A stretch of 64,000 nt of DNA from NCBI RefSeq assembly GCF_024679245.1, contig NC_090180.1, forward strand, positions 8,080,007 through 8,144,006, written 5' to 3'. Each line of letters opens with the position of its first letter. The stretch's first letter is position 1. Positions 49,481 to 63,770 of the stretch are shown here, in pieces. The stretch is from Pseudorasbora parva. Its lineage: Eukaryota; Chordata; Actinopteri; Cypriniformes; Gobionidae. A program made the position numbers and the translations under genes. The notes beneath the pieces were generated by a model. It was not told the origin of the DNA. It ran no database searches and was given only the letters and a program-made list of their open reading frames with translations.

Positions 49481-50180
49481 AAAAGAAATAAAGGCTGTAC
49501 CGAGTCTTTCCGGAAAAAAACGAGCGCTTGGAGGCATGTCGTGTGGGCGAAGCTAAAGAATGACGAGCACGCAGCTACAGCACGAGAGCTTCTGAAAGCT
49601 GACATCCTCGAGCGTGGAGATGAAAACGTTACCCTAAATAAATCATGGCTATCAGATTCATATATGATCCTGAATCAGATCCGGAGGCTGAAATAAATTG
49701 AACAGGAGAAACAGCAACAGCAGGACGTCCGTCTCTGTGGTATGTACTGTATTTAACATTTGTGTGTCTTTCCTCACAGTTTATGAGGACATGATTCGGT
49801 TTATGGACTATTGTATGCGACTAAACCTTAGCAGTAGCAAGCAAAACGGTTTTGTAAAATATACGTAGAACAAACATGGAGTAACCGTTAGCGCATTTGA
49901 ATGACGAAGCACGCTTTGTGAGAACGCTAGGTTTATGTTTGGGTGGTTTTACTGACACCTATAACGTTAGTGGTCAGCTAAACAAATGTATTTAAACACA
50001 CACCATAGATCGCATGCTCCATTGATAAATTAACTAGCGTTATACACGATTGTGTCGTTTACTGATGTTTATTTACGCTACGATAGCCAACAACAGACAT
50101 TTGAAGCAGTTTTACTCACCGGCTGTTTCAAAAGCAGGACCGAACCTTTATCGTTGGGACCGCTCCGTCAAAAACACAAT
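49481..50180. repeat. Truncated copy of the 32650-33847 element
   Basis: It matches 32761-33330 in order (gagtctttccggaaaaaa, ggagaaacagcaacagcagg, atggactattgtatgcgac, ccgctccgtcaaaaacac). It has one extra block at about 49915-50045. Both TTAA ends are missing. Confidence 0.8.
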
Positions 50181-50927
50181 TCTTTGGTAAGTTAACCGTT
50201 GATTTCATGAAGTCAAAAACGCGAAAAACGCGTTCATAAAACTCATTTTGTCGTATACATTCCAGGAGGGGATTTTTGTCGGGAAAGTCGGGGGAGAGAC
50301 GCACTTCAATTAGACTGGATAAACACATGCAGCGTCTTAATTGTTAAGAAAACAAAAAGAAATAAATGAATAAATCAAGCCTTTATTACATAACACTATA
50401 GGCTATATCATACAGCATTCAGAAAAGAACAGTTTGCAACTTTGAGCTCTTAAGGGCTTTCACACTTCTCCAAAAGTGGGCTCTCTCTCAGTTGACCTGC
50501 TGATGAATTCTCCAAGCAGTGACGAACCATAAACATCGTATTCATCAATAATATGCATCTAGACAGCTGAAATGGAAAATGATAGGCCGCCTCAAGAACT
50601 GCCTGCTCTCGCCGCTACACCTCTAAGCATACCACTTCAGGGCCAGAAACATTTCTCTCCTCCACAGGCTGGATTAGTGGTTATTATGCCAGGGAGCATT
50701 TACTACTTTTAAAAAATGCGGGTCAGAAAGCGGGTTGGGTACAATATTTTCTTTTTTGCGGTCCGACTCTGAGTTGCGGACGGGTTAGTTGAAAACGTCG
50801 GTCGGGTTGTTTATACATTGACCCGCACATCACTGATCAGCACCATATTTGGACATTGGCAGGTCGACTTACTTCAACGGTAGAGAGTGTAGGTGCGTCA
50901 TCAATTTTTGAGCCAGATCTCACAAAA
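50181..50927. other. Mostly unassigned; hAT-like end near 50690-50836
   Basis: 'aaaatgcgggtcagaaagcg … gacccgcacatcactg' has an end that reads CAGTGATGTGCGGGTC on the minus strand, a hAT-type terminus. No left end or duplication was identified. Confidence 0.4.
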
Positions 50928-51117
50928 ATGCGTATAAATAGTACGAGTGTGCAATCTCGTGGAATGCATACGCCAAAATGAGTTTTGGCTTGCATATGGT
51001 ACGCAGTTTTTCACGTGCATATGATTCGCACTTTATGGTGTATTATACGAAAATCATTAAAACTCATTTTGGTGTATACATTCCAAGAGATTAAACACTT
51101 GTACTATTGATACGCAT
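50928..51117. repeat. 59-bp inverted repeat with 72-bp spacer
   Basis: Arms 50928-50986 and 51059-51117 are reverse complements at 52 of 59 positions (atgcgtat…aatagtac…agtgt…). The spacer holds further 'gcatatg(g/a)t(a/t)cgca' motifs. A relative lies at 11918-12025. Confidence 0.85.
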
Positions 51118-51156
51118 TACCATGTGAACGTGTTGCAATTTTCTTATAATCTATGG

Positions 51157-51238
51157 TTAAAACATGTTAGCAAACATGTAAAATCATGCTAGCAACATGC
51201 TAAAACACGCTCACATCATGCTTAACCATGCAAGCAAA
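51157..51238. repeat. Second block of the catgctagcaacatgctaa minisatellite
   Basis: Three to four diverged units like those at 48949-49078, resuming right after 'ctatggttaa'. They may be parts of one array separated by about 2 kb of inserted repeats. Confidence 0.65.
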
Positions 51239-54200
51239 CCTACATTTTCAAAATATAAAGCTTAAAAAAGGGTTTGTTCCATCAAACTTGACTTATCTAG
51301 TTTCAAAATTACATGGAAATAATGTGAACTGATGGCTTCAACAAATGCACATAACAGGTGATAATAATCTTCAATAACCTTCATAATAATTTTCAAAGGT
51401 TAAAGTTATCATTAAAAATCAATTATGGAGGAAATGAATAGGACTTAGTTCCGGAAACCAAATGTTGCAGGCGACAGGGGCAGAAAGGCAAGATAATCTT
51501 AATAAGCATAAATATTCTTGACACACACATTTTGAGTAAAATAGTTTTTAAAGGTGAAACGACAGAGGAACGTAGAAGAAATTGGTTTGCTTGAGTGGCC
51601 AGTTTGGTCTGGACATAATAACTTACCCAATGACATGAGTTTGGGGTGGTGATGACCAATTGCAGATGGATGAGTGTTTGAAAGGTTTTGATGATGCTAG
51701 TGGTGCAAAATAAATTTCACTTTAAATAAATGTACAGCAGGTCAAATGTGAGACATATATTGCGACCTGGTGAAGAGCCTATAGTTTAGTTTGGCTGTGA
51801 GAAGACTTCCATGAGTACATGAGGCATTGCACTCCACAAGCATTCAATACAAGATAATTACTGATCTATGGAGAAACAGGACTGGAATTAACAGGGATTC
51901 TGAAAACGGGTGCATCAATCTTGCTTCAGAGTTTCTCCCACAGGCCTACTGCTGTTGATTTTTCTCTATCTCCATGGCTTCAATGAGAGGGGAGGTATAT
52001 CGATACCAAGTCGATTCTCCTACTGCAAGGGTGTGGGGGACACAGTGTTGGAAGTCCTAAATTGTTTCCAGCTTGAACAAGGACGTCCACAAGAGCTCAT
52101 GTTTGTCTCTAAGCGTCAGCATTAACAAGTGAATCAATTACAGGGAGCTATATGTTCCCCCAGGACACCAGGAGGAGGACGTACAACTAGAAGTGCACCT
52201 AACCAGAGAAAAGTGAAATTGCAAAATCACAGGCAGGCTTCAAAGAGTACTTTTGTTGTTCCAGTGATTAAACAGCAACAAGCTTTGTGAAATCAGTATA
52301 CATTTGTAAATGTTATATTTTATGTATTATTATATTATTGTTTATATTGTTGTTTTATAATTAAACAAATATAAGAATTCAAGACCACACCAGAAATGCC
52401 AAAACATTCATTTGTGTTTTCTGGCATTAATTTATCTATTCATTTTTAACAAGACAAGAAATAAATTGAAGTCTCTTTCAGATCTCATGTTCAAATGAAT
52501 TTTTCCCCCATGGTTAAACGCAGCGGAGCTGTGAAATATTCATTAATTTTAATATCTGGCAACACATAACTCTTGCTGTCAAAGGCATTTTGACACTCAG
52601 GTACTTTGCCGTGAGTTTCAAATGCCGGAGACATCAAATCCATATTCATGCTGGATATTCCTATTGTGTTTATTCCAGGAAACAAGCATAATGTTGCAGT
52701 CATTTCAATATTTACTAGCAAGCCAGCCATGTGACAGAACATATTCTCATTGATATTTCTGAGCTGTAAATATGACTTGAGGTGGCACGCAGGCCTGTAG
52801 TAAAATAATATGCGGTGTAATCCCTCAGGTCTCTAAAAGATCACATATACATATAACAGCAGATGGATTGTACCTTAAAATGTAGGTCAGCGTAAACACT
52901 CCCATTGCAAGTACGCTTAGAGATGTTTTATGTTCCTTTTAAATGAACCTGGATTATATGTCTTAAGCGCAAGATAAATGGAGCTCGTAAGGTCTCCTCC
53001 ATCCATAAAAGAATAGATGCAAAAGGGGGTCTTCAACAACAAGGCTGATGTGCCCAGTACTTGACCTGAGCATGTCATTGACAGGTGTTTCATCTCTCAG
53101 CTCAAGTGCTGAGGTAGACTGTGTGTGTTGTTTATGTGTGTGCATGTCCATTTGTGTGTGTAGTGAGCAGGATGGGATGCTGTAACCCTTTAATTTTACT
53201 TTAACTTTAACCCTTGGGCATATCCGTGAAAAAAAGAAGATATTTTTGTGCTTCCTTGAGGCAGTTTTACTTACTCAATAGTCTTTTTTATTATCAGCAA
53301 ACAGAGATGTCCATTAATAGTTAAATGCATTGATTTAATTAATTTACAGTGAAATAAAAGGTTTGTCTTATAATGAAAACAGGCCATTTGTTAAGCTTTG
53401 TAAATGTTTCTGTAGAGAAATCAGACGTGCCAAGTGCATAATTGTGTAAAAAAGGGAAAAAAAGACGAAAAAAAATCCATTCAAATACAAAACAGCTAAA
53501 AAATGGTAATTTCTTTATAACATAATCTATTTTCATCTGTGTCTTCCTTTACAAAAATGTACTATAGTACTACAGTATCTTACCAAACATTAACAATGTG
53601 ATTATTACTTTTAAATGTGAAATCTATTTGAAAAAAGGCAGCAGCTATTTGCACTAATTGAAAATAGCAACTAGATTAAATTTACACTAAGTGAAAATAA
53701 CATATATGATATGCAAACAGCTAAGTGAAATAGCATACTGAAAGTGAAAATAGTGATATATTCTATTTACAACATGTAAAAGTAGCAGTTCTTTGCAATA
53801 TGTAAATAGTAACATTCTATCTATACTTTATTTTGACAGAAACATACTATTTGCACCTCATTATTGTTGTGCATTAACGGGATGCAATAATTAATATACC
53901 GGTTGTGTAAATTATTATATTTATTAAAATCATTCAATGAATGCCACATTAATGGGGCAACAAAAGCCCTCCCTACACCCACCCTTACCCCTAGCATGCT
54001 TTTATTATTATTAAACATTTCTTTAGGCCCTTTATTTCCACTTGTAGAACATTTTCGAACACGGGTTGATCGGGTCAAAACATAGATCCTTGAGCCTTTG
54101 CTTTACTGACTACACCACTTAAGGCTTGTTTTAATCTTGTTTGGCCCAATCAGACATTATTAAGCTTGCTTCATACTCGACAGTTGAGCGCAAAAAAATG

Positions 54201-54858
54201 ACGTCTTCGCGGAGTGTGCAGTTGCTCGTTGAGAGCACAAGACCACATTTTGTCGAGTATAAACTAATCCCAAACGGACGTGCGCAAAGTGAGAAGAGGC
54301 TAACGCTATGGAGCCAGGCGACAGTATAAACAAGGCTTTAGAAAGAGCTAGAGCAAAGAGCACTTGCCAACAAAGCCCACTATTTGCCCTGGGTGTAAAT
54401 AGACACTGTAATGAGTAATTTTACTGCTGTCTGCATCATAAAATGGTGTTGCTTTGTAAACTGTAATGACAATTTGTAAATTTGTTTGCACTGAACAAGA
54501 ACCTGAATGGTAGCGATGGTGTTTTCAGGTAATAAATAATTTAAAAAATCTAAAAAATAAGTTAAATGGATGATACGTGGTCATTGAGGAATCTTGTTTT
54601 GCTTTTCATATAAAGTTTAATGTGTGAACTTTTTAATAAGTATTAATGTGTGGAAGGAGTCGGACCATAAAATGTTCATTCAATCATTGCATTCAGTACA
54701 AATGAGATGATAGCATGTGTTCTCTAGTCAATGTGCGTTCGCATACCACTGCGCAGCCTGTTCACGCAGACATCATGTCATCAGCGCATTCACGCATTGA
54801 ATAATACATTATGTAATTCAACAGTGCTGTCTCACTTCTGGTCTGTGCGCGTTCATGG
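51239..54858. other. Gene-free, little identified
   Basis: No exon or RNA gene was recognised. 54171-54182 (tcatactcgaca) and 54251-54262 (tgtcgagtataa) form a small inverted pair. 53821-54120 may be a repeat, but its ends are unclear. Confidence 0.4.
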
Positions 54859-54866
54859 GTTTTGGA

Positions 54867-56684
<1,818 letters not shown>

Positions 56685-56692
56685 GTTTTGGA

Positions 56693-57118
56693 GGTGTGCT
56701 TTCAATGCTAGTAAGCTAAAATTAGCCTTTCCCAGATCACCTATTGCACCTTTAAAAGTGCAACAACAAAAAACTCCCCATTTTTCTAAGGGGCTGACTG
56801 AGGATATTGACAGAGGATATTGACAGAGCCTCACAATGTTATGCACCATTCAAGTATGGCACACATGCAGCTTTAAAAATATGTTTCTGACACTATGGGA
56901 CTAAAAATAGTCCAAATGAATCATCTTACAGAACAGCACTTAACAATATATCGATTTTTTTTTAATGTCAGCTGTGTTTGAGTGATATGTTTACTAGTGC
57001 TCCTTTTACATACAAGATATTTCAGTTTATGTACCCAACATGTACATCAAAACTCATGACTGGTAATGCATATCTTTTTAGCCGGACACACTGTAACCCT
57101 TAGAACGCATTTACATGT
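56693..57118. other. Unassigned sequence
   Basis: No gene. A short direct repeat 'tgaggatattgacagagg' occurs at about 56800-56830. Confidence 0.4.
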
Positions 57119-57212
57119 GTTTGTTTGTTTGTTTGTTTGTTTGTTTGTTTGTTTGTTTGTTTGTTTGTTTGTTTGTTTGTTTGTTTGTTTGTTTGTTTGT
57201 TTGTTTGTTTTT
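57119..57212 (+). repeat. (TTTG)23 microsatellite
   Basis: Pure tetranucleotide array. Confidence 0.97.
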
Positions 57213-57643
57213 CACCAGGCAAACAATTTTAATAAATGGGTTCTTATATAATCTGAAGTGGATACTCAGAATACAAGTAATGAACATGAAGTTCATTTTG
57301 TTTGCCACAGCAACTAAAGTATTAACTTGATCAATTATTCCAAATTTATGAGGATATTTGATTCTAATAGAGCTTCACATTTTAGACACCAAATATTGCT
57401 AAGGTTACAGCACACTGTATAGTATGATCCATCAAAATGCAGCCATCTGTTATTAAATGAGACCTTCTCATTTACCCAAGCTAATGTACAGTAACACATT
57501 TTCCTGTCCCTAACCTCAGAAAGTAAACAAGAAGAAAGTTCAGTATGCCCTTGGCCTTGGCATAAGTCAAGATCAATGTGTCCCTGCCAACATCTTAGTC
57601 TGGTTCAAATTAACATTTGCTTATTAAAAACCTTGTTTTCATA
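57213..57643. other. Unassigned sequence
   Basis: No gene or repeat end could be supported here. Confidence 0.4.
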
Positions 57644-58025
57644 TACACTCACCTAAAGGATTATTAGGAACACCTGTTCAATTTCTCATTAATGCAACTA
57701 TCTAATCAACCAATCACATGGCAGTTGCTTCAATGCATTTAGGGCTGTGGTTCTGGTCAAGACAATCTCCTGAACTCCAACCTGATTGTCAGAATGTGAA
57801 AGAAAGGTGATTTAAGCTATTTTAAAGTGGCATGGTTGTTGGTGCCAGACAGGCCGGTCTGAATATTTCACAATCGGCTTAGTTACTGGGATTTTCACGC
57901 ACAACCATTTCTAGGGTTTACAAAGAACGGTGTGAAAAAAAGGAAAAACATCCAGTATGCAGCAGTCCTGGGTGAAAATGGCTTGTTGATGCTAGAGATC
58001 AGAGGAGAATGGGCCAACTGATTCA

Positions 58026-59504
58026 CAGAGTTGGGCAGTAGCGAGCTACAAGTAGCGACGCCACTAGCTTAACTACATTTTTCAGTAGCTTGTCAGTAGC
58101 TCAGTTAATTTTAAAACAGTGTAGCTTTTCCAGTAGCTAACTACTTTATACAGCCAGTAGTGAAGTAGCGCGACCAAAAGCTACATTCTGTTTTTGGGTT
58201 CTGAATCTGACGACCGACGAGAACGAGCCTGTAAGGCTCAATAATCCGCTCTATGCAGATGCGCTTCACTTATATGAGCTGCTCAGCGGTAAAACAACAT
58301 TATACATAAACCAAAACTCAGCAGGCTACTTGCCTCACAGACATGAGATATATCATGTGTAGGCTATAGAAAGCTCCACTTTTAAACGAAACCATTCGAA
58401 ATGAAAATAAATAGGCAAGCAAAGCGCCTGCACTGTTCACGCGAGCAGCTCATGATACTCACTGCAGTTCTGTTCAGAATGCTGTGCTCCATCCCTGCAT
58501 GTGCTGTGAGTTTAACATTTTCACCCCTTGTCCCGCACAACGCATGTTGAGAAAATGTCCCACATTTTCATCAGTCTGTTAGATTTTAATTATCATATTA
58601 AGAAATGCATGTGTTCAGAAAACTACTGGATAATTCGGTAAATTGGTTATGTTGTTAATACATTATACAAATGAATATATAAGATTGTCAATGAACTAAT
58701 TTCATGTTAATTTATATTTTATTTGTTCATTATTTATTTTGTTGGGCTGTAGTTCGACTTGGTCAGAACTCTTTTAAAAATAGTTTATCTACATGATGCC
58801 TGCTGCCTTTGGGCTCAGTGATGTTGAATTTAAATTACATGTAAAATAAGGACATGTTATGTTACATTGTGATGTGATGTTTTTTTCTGGTAGGGACTAA
58901 AGAACAAAATATGTTTACCAGCTGAAAGGCAGAATACAAATGTTTTTATTAACTTAGACATTATATAATAGTTTCAGGTTATGTTTTAGTGTCGGTAACA
59001 AATCTCACATTGTCCCACAGAAACTTTGTAATCGTCTCACCAAGTTGCATACATTTTGTTCTTGCACTGATGTTACATTTTTAGCCATGTTGCACTTTGT
59101 CAGTCAGTTTGAGATATAGGCTATTCGATTATTGTGTGTATCAGATAGTTAACAAAAAATAAAATGATTCTGACAGTTTTTGCCTTTGAAATGACTGGGG
59201 GGGGGGAGTGTCCTAATCAACCTGAATTTGCACTATACTCTTTGAAATCAATTAAATTGCATTATGTTGCTTGAAACCCAAAATAGTATAACATTAATCA
59301 TTAATTAGTCAAAGTTATTTGTCATTGTAAAAAATAAAAGAAAGTAGTTTCAATGTAACTAGCTACTTTTGTAGCTTGATCATAACTTGTAGTGTAGCTT
59401 ACTACTTTTTCAAAATGGTAGCTTGAATGTAACTTAAATACTTTAACTTACAACTAGCTTGTAGCTTGTAAAGCTACAGTTTCAGAGTAGCTTCCTCAAC
59501 ACTG
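58026..59504. mobile_element. hAT-like element, 1479 bp, 8-bp duplication CTGATTCA
   Basis: CTGATTCA is present at 58018-58025 and 59505-59512. The uninterrupted Tc1 copy reads 'ctgattcaagctgg' at the matching site, confirming the insertion point. The ends cagagttgggcagtagc and, on the minus strand, cagtgttgaggaagctac are inverted. 'agctac/gtagct' motifs crowd both subterminal regions. No transposase. Confidence 0.93.
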
Positions 59505-59512
59505 CTGATTCA

Positions 59513-60268
59513 AGCTGATAGAAGAGCAACTTTGACTGAAATAGCCACTCATTATAACTGAGGTATGCAGCAAAGCATTTGTGAAGCCACAACACACACA
59601 ACCTTGAGGCGGATGGGCTACAGCAGCAGAAGACCCCATCGGGTACTACTCCTCTCCACTACAAATAGGAAAAAGAGGATACAATTTGCACAAGCTCACC
59701 AAAATTGGAAAAGCTGAAGACTGGAAAAATGTTGCCTGGTCTGATGAATCTGGATTTGATTCAGAGTTTGTCATAAACAAAAATGAGAACATGGATCCAT
59801 CATGCCTTGTTACCACTGTGCAGACTGGTGGTGGTGGTGGTGTAATGGTGTGGAGATGTTTTCTTGCCACACTTTAGGCCCCTTAGTGCCAATTGGGCAT
59901 CGTTTAAATCCCACGGCCTACCTGAGCATTGTTTGTGACCATGTCCATCCCTTTATGACCACCATGTACCCATCCTCTGGTGGCTACTTCCAGCAGGATA
60001 ATGCACCATGTTACAAAGCTTGAATCATTTCAAATTGGTTTCTTGAACATGACAATGAGTTTACTGTACTAAAATGGCCCCACAGTTACCAGATCTCAAC
60101 GTGGAACGGGAGCTTCGTGCCCTGGATGTGCACCCCACAAATCTCCATCAACTGCTTGGATGCTATCCTATCAATATGGGCCAACATTTCTAAAGAATGC
60201 TTTCAGCACCTTGTTGAATCAATGTCGCGTAGTATTAAGGCAGTTCTGAAGGCGAAAGGGGGTCAAAC
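59513..60268 (+). pseudogene. Tc1 transposase relic, C-terminal part
   Basis: Remaining blocks are DWKNVAWSDESGF (first catalytic Asp, from 59717), 'GGGGGVMVWRCFL', and GYFQQDNAPCYKA (second Asp) ending in a stop at 60021-60023. Another frame then gives 'QLPDLNVERELRALD' near the third acidic residue. A frameshift from an expanded (GGT)n at 59826-59839 and several stops make it inactive. Confidence 0.85.
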
Positions 60269-60314
60269 ACAGTATTATTAGTATGGTGTTCCTAATAATC
60301 CTTAGGTGAGTGTA

Positions 60315-61154
60315 TAAAAGAAAAGCACCCACTTTTGACTTTCAGTTCTATATAAAAATGGGGGGGGGGGCATACCCACATTTTTTGTCCATTAAAATCA
60401 ACCTTGACATTAGTTTGAATTCAACCCATCAAATAGATTTTACCAGACACAGTTTTACAAATACGTGACTTGCATCAAGACCTTGCATGTCCTTTGCCTC
60501 ATTAGCAAACTAATTCATTGAATTCTAATTCATATTTATTTCACATCTTAGCTCACAAGACTTAACCAAATAACTTGATCCCTGAAGAAAAAAAGTGACA
60601 AATTGGTCTGCATTTCTGATTGAGGCAGAACTGTTGAAGCAGATATATCCTTCTGTTATTAAAGTCTACAGCAGGGCCTCTTTCATCCCTAAAATGTCAC
60701 ACAGATAACTGGGATAATATGGACTCTATGAGACATCTACAACACTACCCTTCAATCACAGGAGAGATCTGTGTGAATACAAAAATTAAAAGGGGCAAAA
60801 GCCAGTATTTTATTGAAAAAAAAAGGTTAAATGTCACTTTTTAGAGTGCAATCTGTGTGCACAGATTTATTAACAAGCAGAGTATATTAATATATGTTGC
60901 ATGCTTGCATGTCCATATCCAAAGTATAAAATTCTGCATGAATATTTTTTACTGAAGAATGAAAGTATTAAACTATTTTGCTATTGTTTTGAGAGACTAT
61001 GCTGTGTACAGTATGCACATTTAGCATGTGCTGGATGTACACAAACACATGGGACATTAAAGAGTTGACAATTAGCAAACAGTTGCCTGACAGGTCAATC
61101 AGGCAAAATCATGTGCATACTTATAATCAGTACATTTATACTTACACATACTTA

Positions 61155-61156
<2 letters not shown>
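60315..61156. other. Unassigned; G11 at 60360-60370
   Basis: No gene or repeat end could be supported apart from the G-run. Confidence 0.4.
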
Positions 61157-61887
<731 letters not shown>

Positions 61888-63192
61888 TTAAAGGGGTACT
61901 TCAGTGCTGGGAAGATGAATCTGTATTTAAACTGGATCATCAATGTAGTCGAAATGTGAAATTATTTTTGAATTTGGTGCCTTCTAGACTGAGAAAAGAC
62001 AGAAAATGTATTTTTGTCTCATGGGGATGAAAGACTACAATTCCCAGAATGCTTCGCTGCCCTGTGAGGCCATTCCCAAAGCCACCAACTTGATTACTGT
62101 GACTGAGTTGGAGAAGACACTACAATTAAAAACTGAACGTGTCTGTTCAATATAATGAGTGAGTCACCGCGCGAGCATCACAGCACTGAGCACTATCTGC
62201 AGGAGTGAGATAAATGAGCTGATGAGCTCTCGTGATGAGAGCTGAGGTAATCACGACTACACTCGCGGCATACATTCACAACGCGAGTTCAGTCTTGCGC
62301 GTTTCAGTTCATGCCTTTGCAAGCTTAACTTTCATAGAAATTTATTTGAGTTAAAAGACTTACATTGCTCACCATAGCTCCGTTTAAATGAGTGCCTGTA
62401 GCTGCGATCTGAGCTCTGAGTGTAATCTCCATCCCCCATGCGTGGGTTCAAAACATGCGGAAATGGCTCCCTCTGCTGGCTGTAGTCTTTAGCCTTTGGT
62501 CAAACATTCCTCCTATGCAGGGGTGGTAAGTAATCAAGTAAAAATACTTTGATACTTTACTTAAGTATTTTTTTCGGGGATCTGTACTTTACTTGAGTAT
62601 ATTTTATTTGCATATACTTTTACTCTTACTCCACTACAATATTAAAGGCAAAGTTTACTTTTTACTCCAATACATTTCCCCATGCCCGCTCCAAGTATTA
62701 AGTATTTATTACACTTGATTTTCAAACCGGTCTGGTCAGTCATGGATGATCCAGTCGGGTATAGACTTGGAAAAGCTGACAAGTCAGGTTTGCCACACTA
62801 ACGTTAGCTCAGTGTTTCCCAAACTTTTTTATTTTGCGGCACACAATTTACTATGAAAACATCAGTAACATTTTACAATACAGGTGCACTATAATAATTC
62901 ATGCCTAACTAATGCACAGATAATCATGAGTTAATGTATTACTAATGAAGAACTAAACCATTTGTTAATGATTACTGCATCCGCAACTAATGAACATTCT
63001 CTATGATTAATAGATTAAGTAATATATGAATTGCTTTTAATTAAATATGACATCAATAATTCCCTAATAACATATTACATTAAATAATAATGTAAATTCA
63101 TGTATTCAAAGCCATGCATTCCGACTCTCGGTTGTCTGTTTAATTAATTATTAATCATAACAATAGGCAAAATTATAGTATGACTTTACTTG

Positions 63193-63770
63193 AGCCCCTT
63201 TCACACTGCGATTCCGGCAAATACACGGATAATGTGACCCGGCATTTGTTCCCGGGCCGCTAGATTTGGTCCATTCACACTGCCAGCGAAATACCGTAAT
63301 ATGTGTGCTTTTCACACACAACCCGTAACGGTCCCGGGTCGAGTTGACACGTGACATCCGGATGTGACGTATAATGGCGAGCGATCTCAGCTTCAGCACG
63401 GATAGTAAGGAGCTCCGTGGTCTCGACTTGTGTCCAGTTTGCGCACATTTCTGCTTGTTTAATTTTAGTTTCTTTTGTATATGAACACTCTCTAAGTTTA
63501 AAACACCGACGAGCTCTTCTGGCACTGCAGGGTTGTGCTATTGAAGAAACAAGCTCTAGGAGTCGCACGATAACTACGCACACGCTGCGGCATTAGTTTC
63601 GGCTTTTGTTCACACAGCGCTCGTCCCGGGTCGAATACCGCAATATTACTAGGTCCCCAACCCGGGTCGAATTCGGTAATCAATCCCGGGACGTGGTTGC
63701 TTTCACACAGAAGGCGACCCGGCAATGTTCCGGGAATATTGGGGGTCCGACGTGCAGTGAGAAAGGGGCT
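63193..63770. mobile_element. 578-bp TIR element, 3-bp duplication TTG
   Basis: TTG is present at 63190-63192 and 63771-63773. The ends are agcccctttcacactgcg and, on the minus strand, agcccctttctcactgcac. The right third is rich in 'cccgggtcgaat(t/a)'-type repeats. Three-base duplications and an internal Myb-like frame suggest a Harbinger-type element, although the duplication is TTG and not the usual TWA. Confidence 0.8.
63275..63583 (-). pseudogene. Myb/SANT-like reading frame in a TIR element (copy 2)
   Basis: The 102-codon frame carries the same block CANWTQVETTELLTIRAEAE + IARHYTS (63365-63448) as 39288-39371, with upstream residues 'KETKIKQAEM' also shared. Helix 1 of a Myb/SANT-like fold is plausible from the spaced W, E-T, L-L and E-I. 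No complete domain follows; the frame degrades after the 'DPGP' region. It may be an exon of a longer protein. Confidence 0.45.

Larger units (their letters stand above)
57646..60312 (+). mobile_element. Tc1/mariner element, TA-flanked, interrupted by a hAT
   Basis: TA lies at 57644-57645 and 60313-60314. Inverted ends are cactcacctaaaggattatt / aataatccttaggtgagtg. It is the same family as 2758-3851 but keeps the block that copy has lost (60070-60167). Excluding the hAT insert and one 8-bp duplication the element is about 1.18 kb. Confidence 0.92.

Noticed and set aside
57066..57330. Frames rich in Cys-Leu-Phe-Val across (TTTG)n
   Set aside because: Translation of a tetranucleotide repeat.
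63151..63525. 124-codon minus-strand frame in the 63193 element, in another frame from the Myb-like one
   Set aside because: Shared with 39248-39448, but the sequence is basic and featureless; the other frame carries the recognisable Myb-like spacing.
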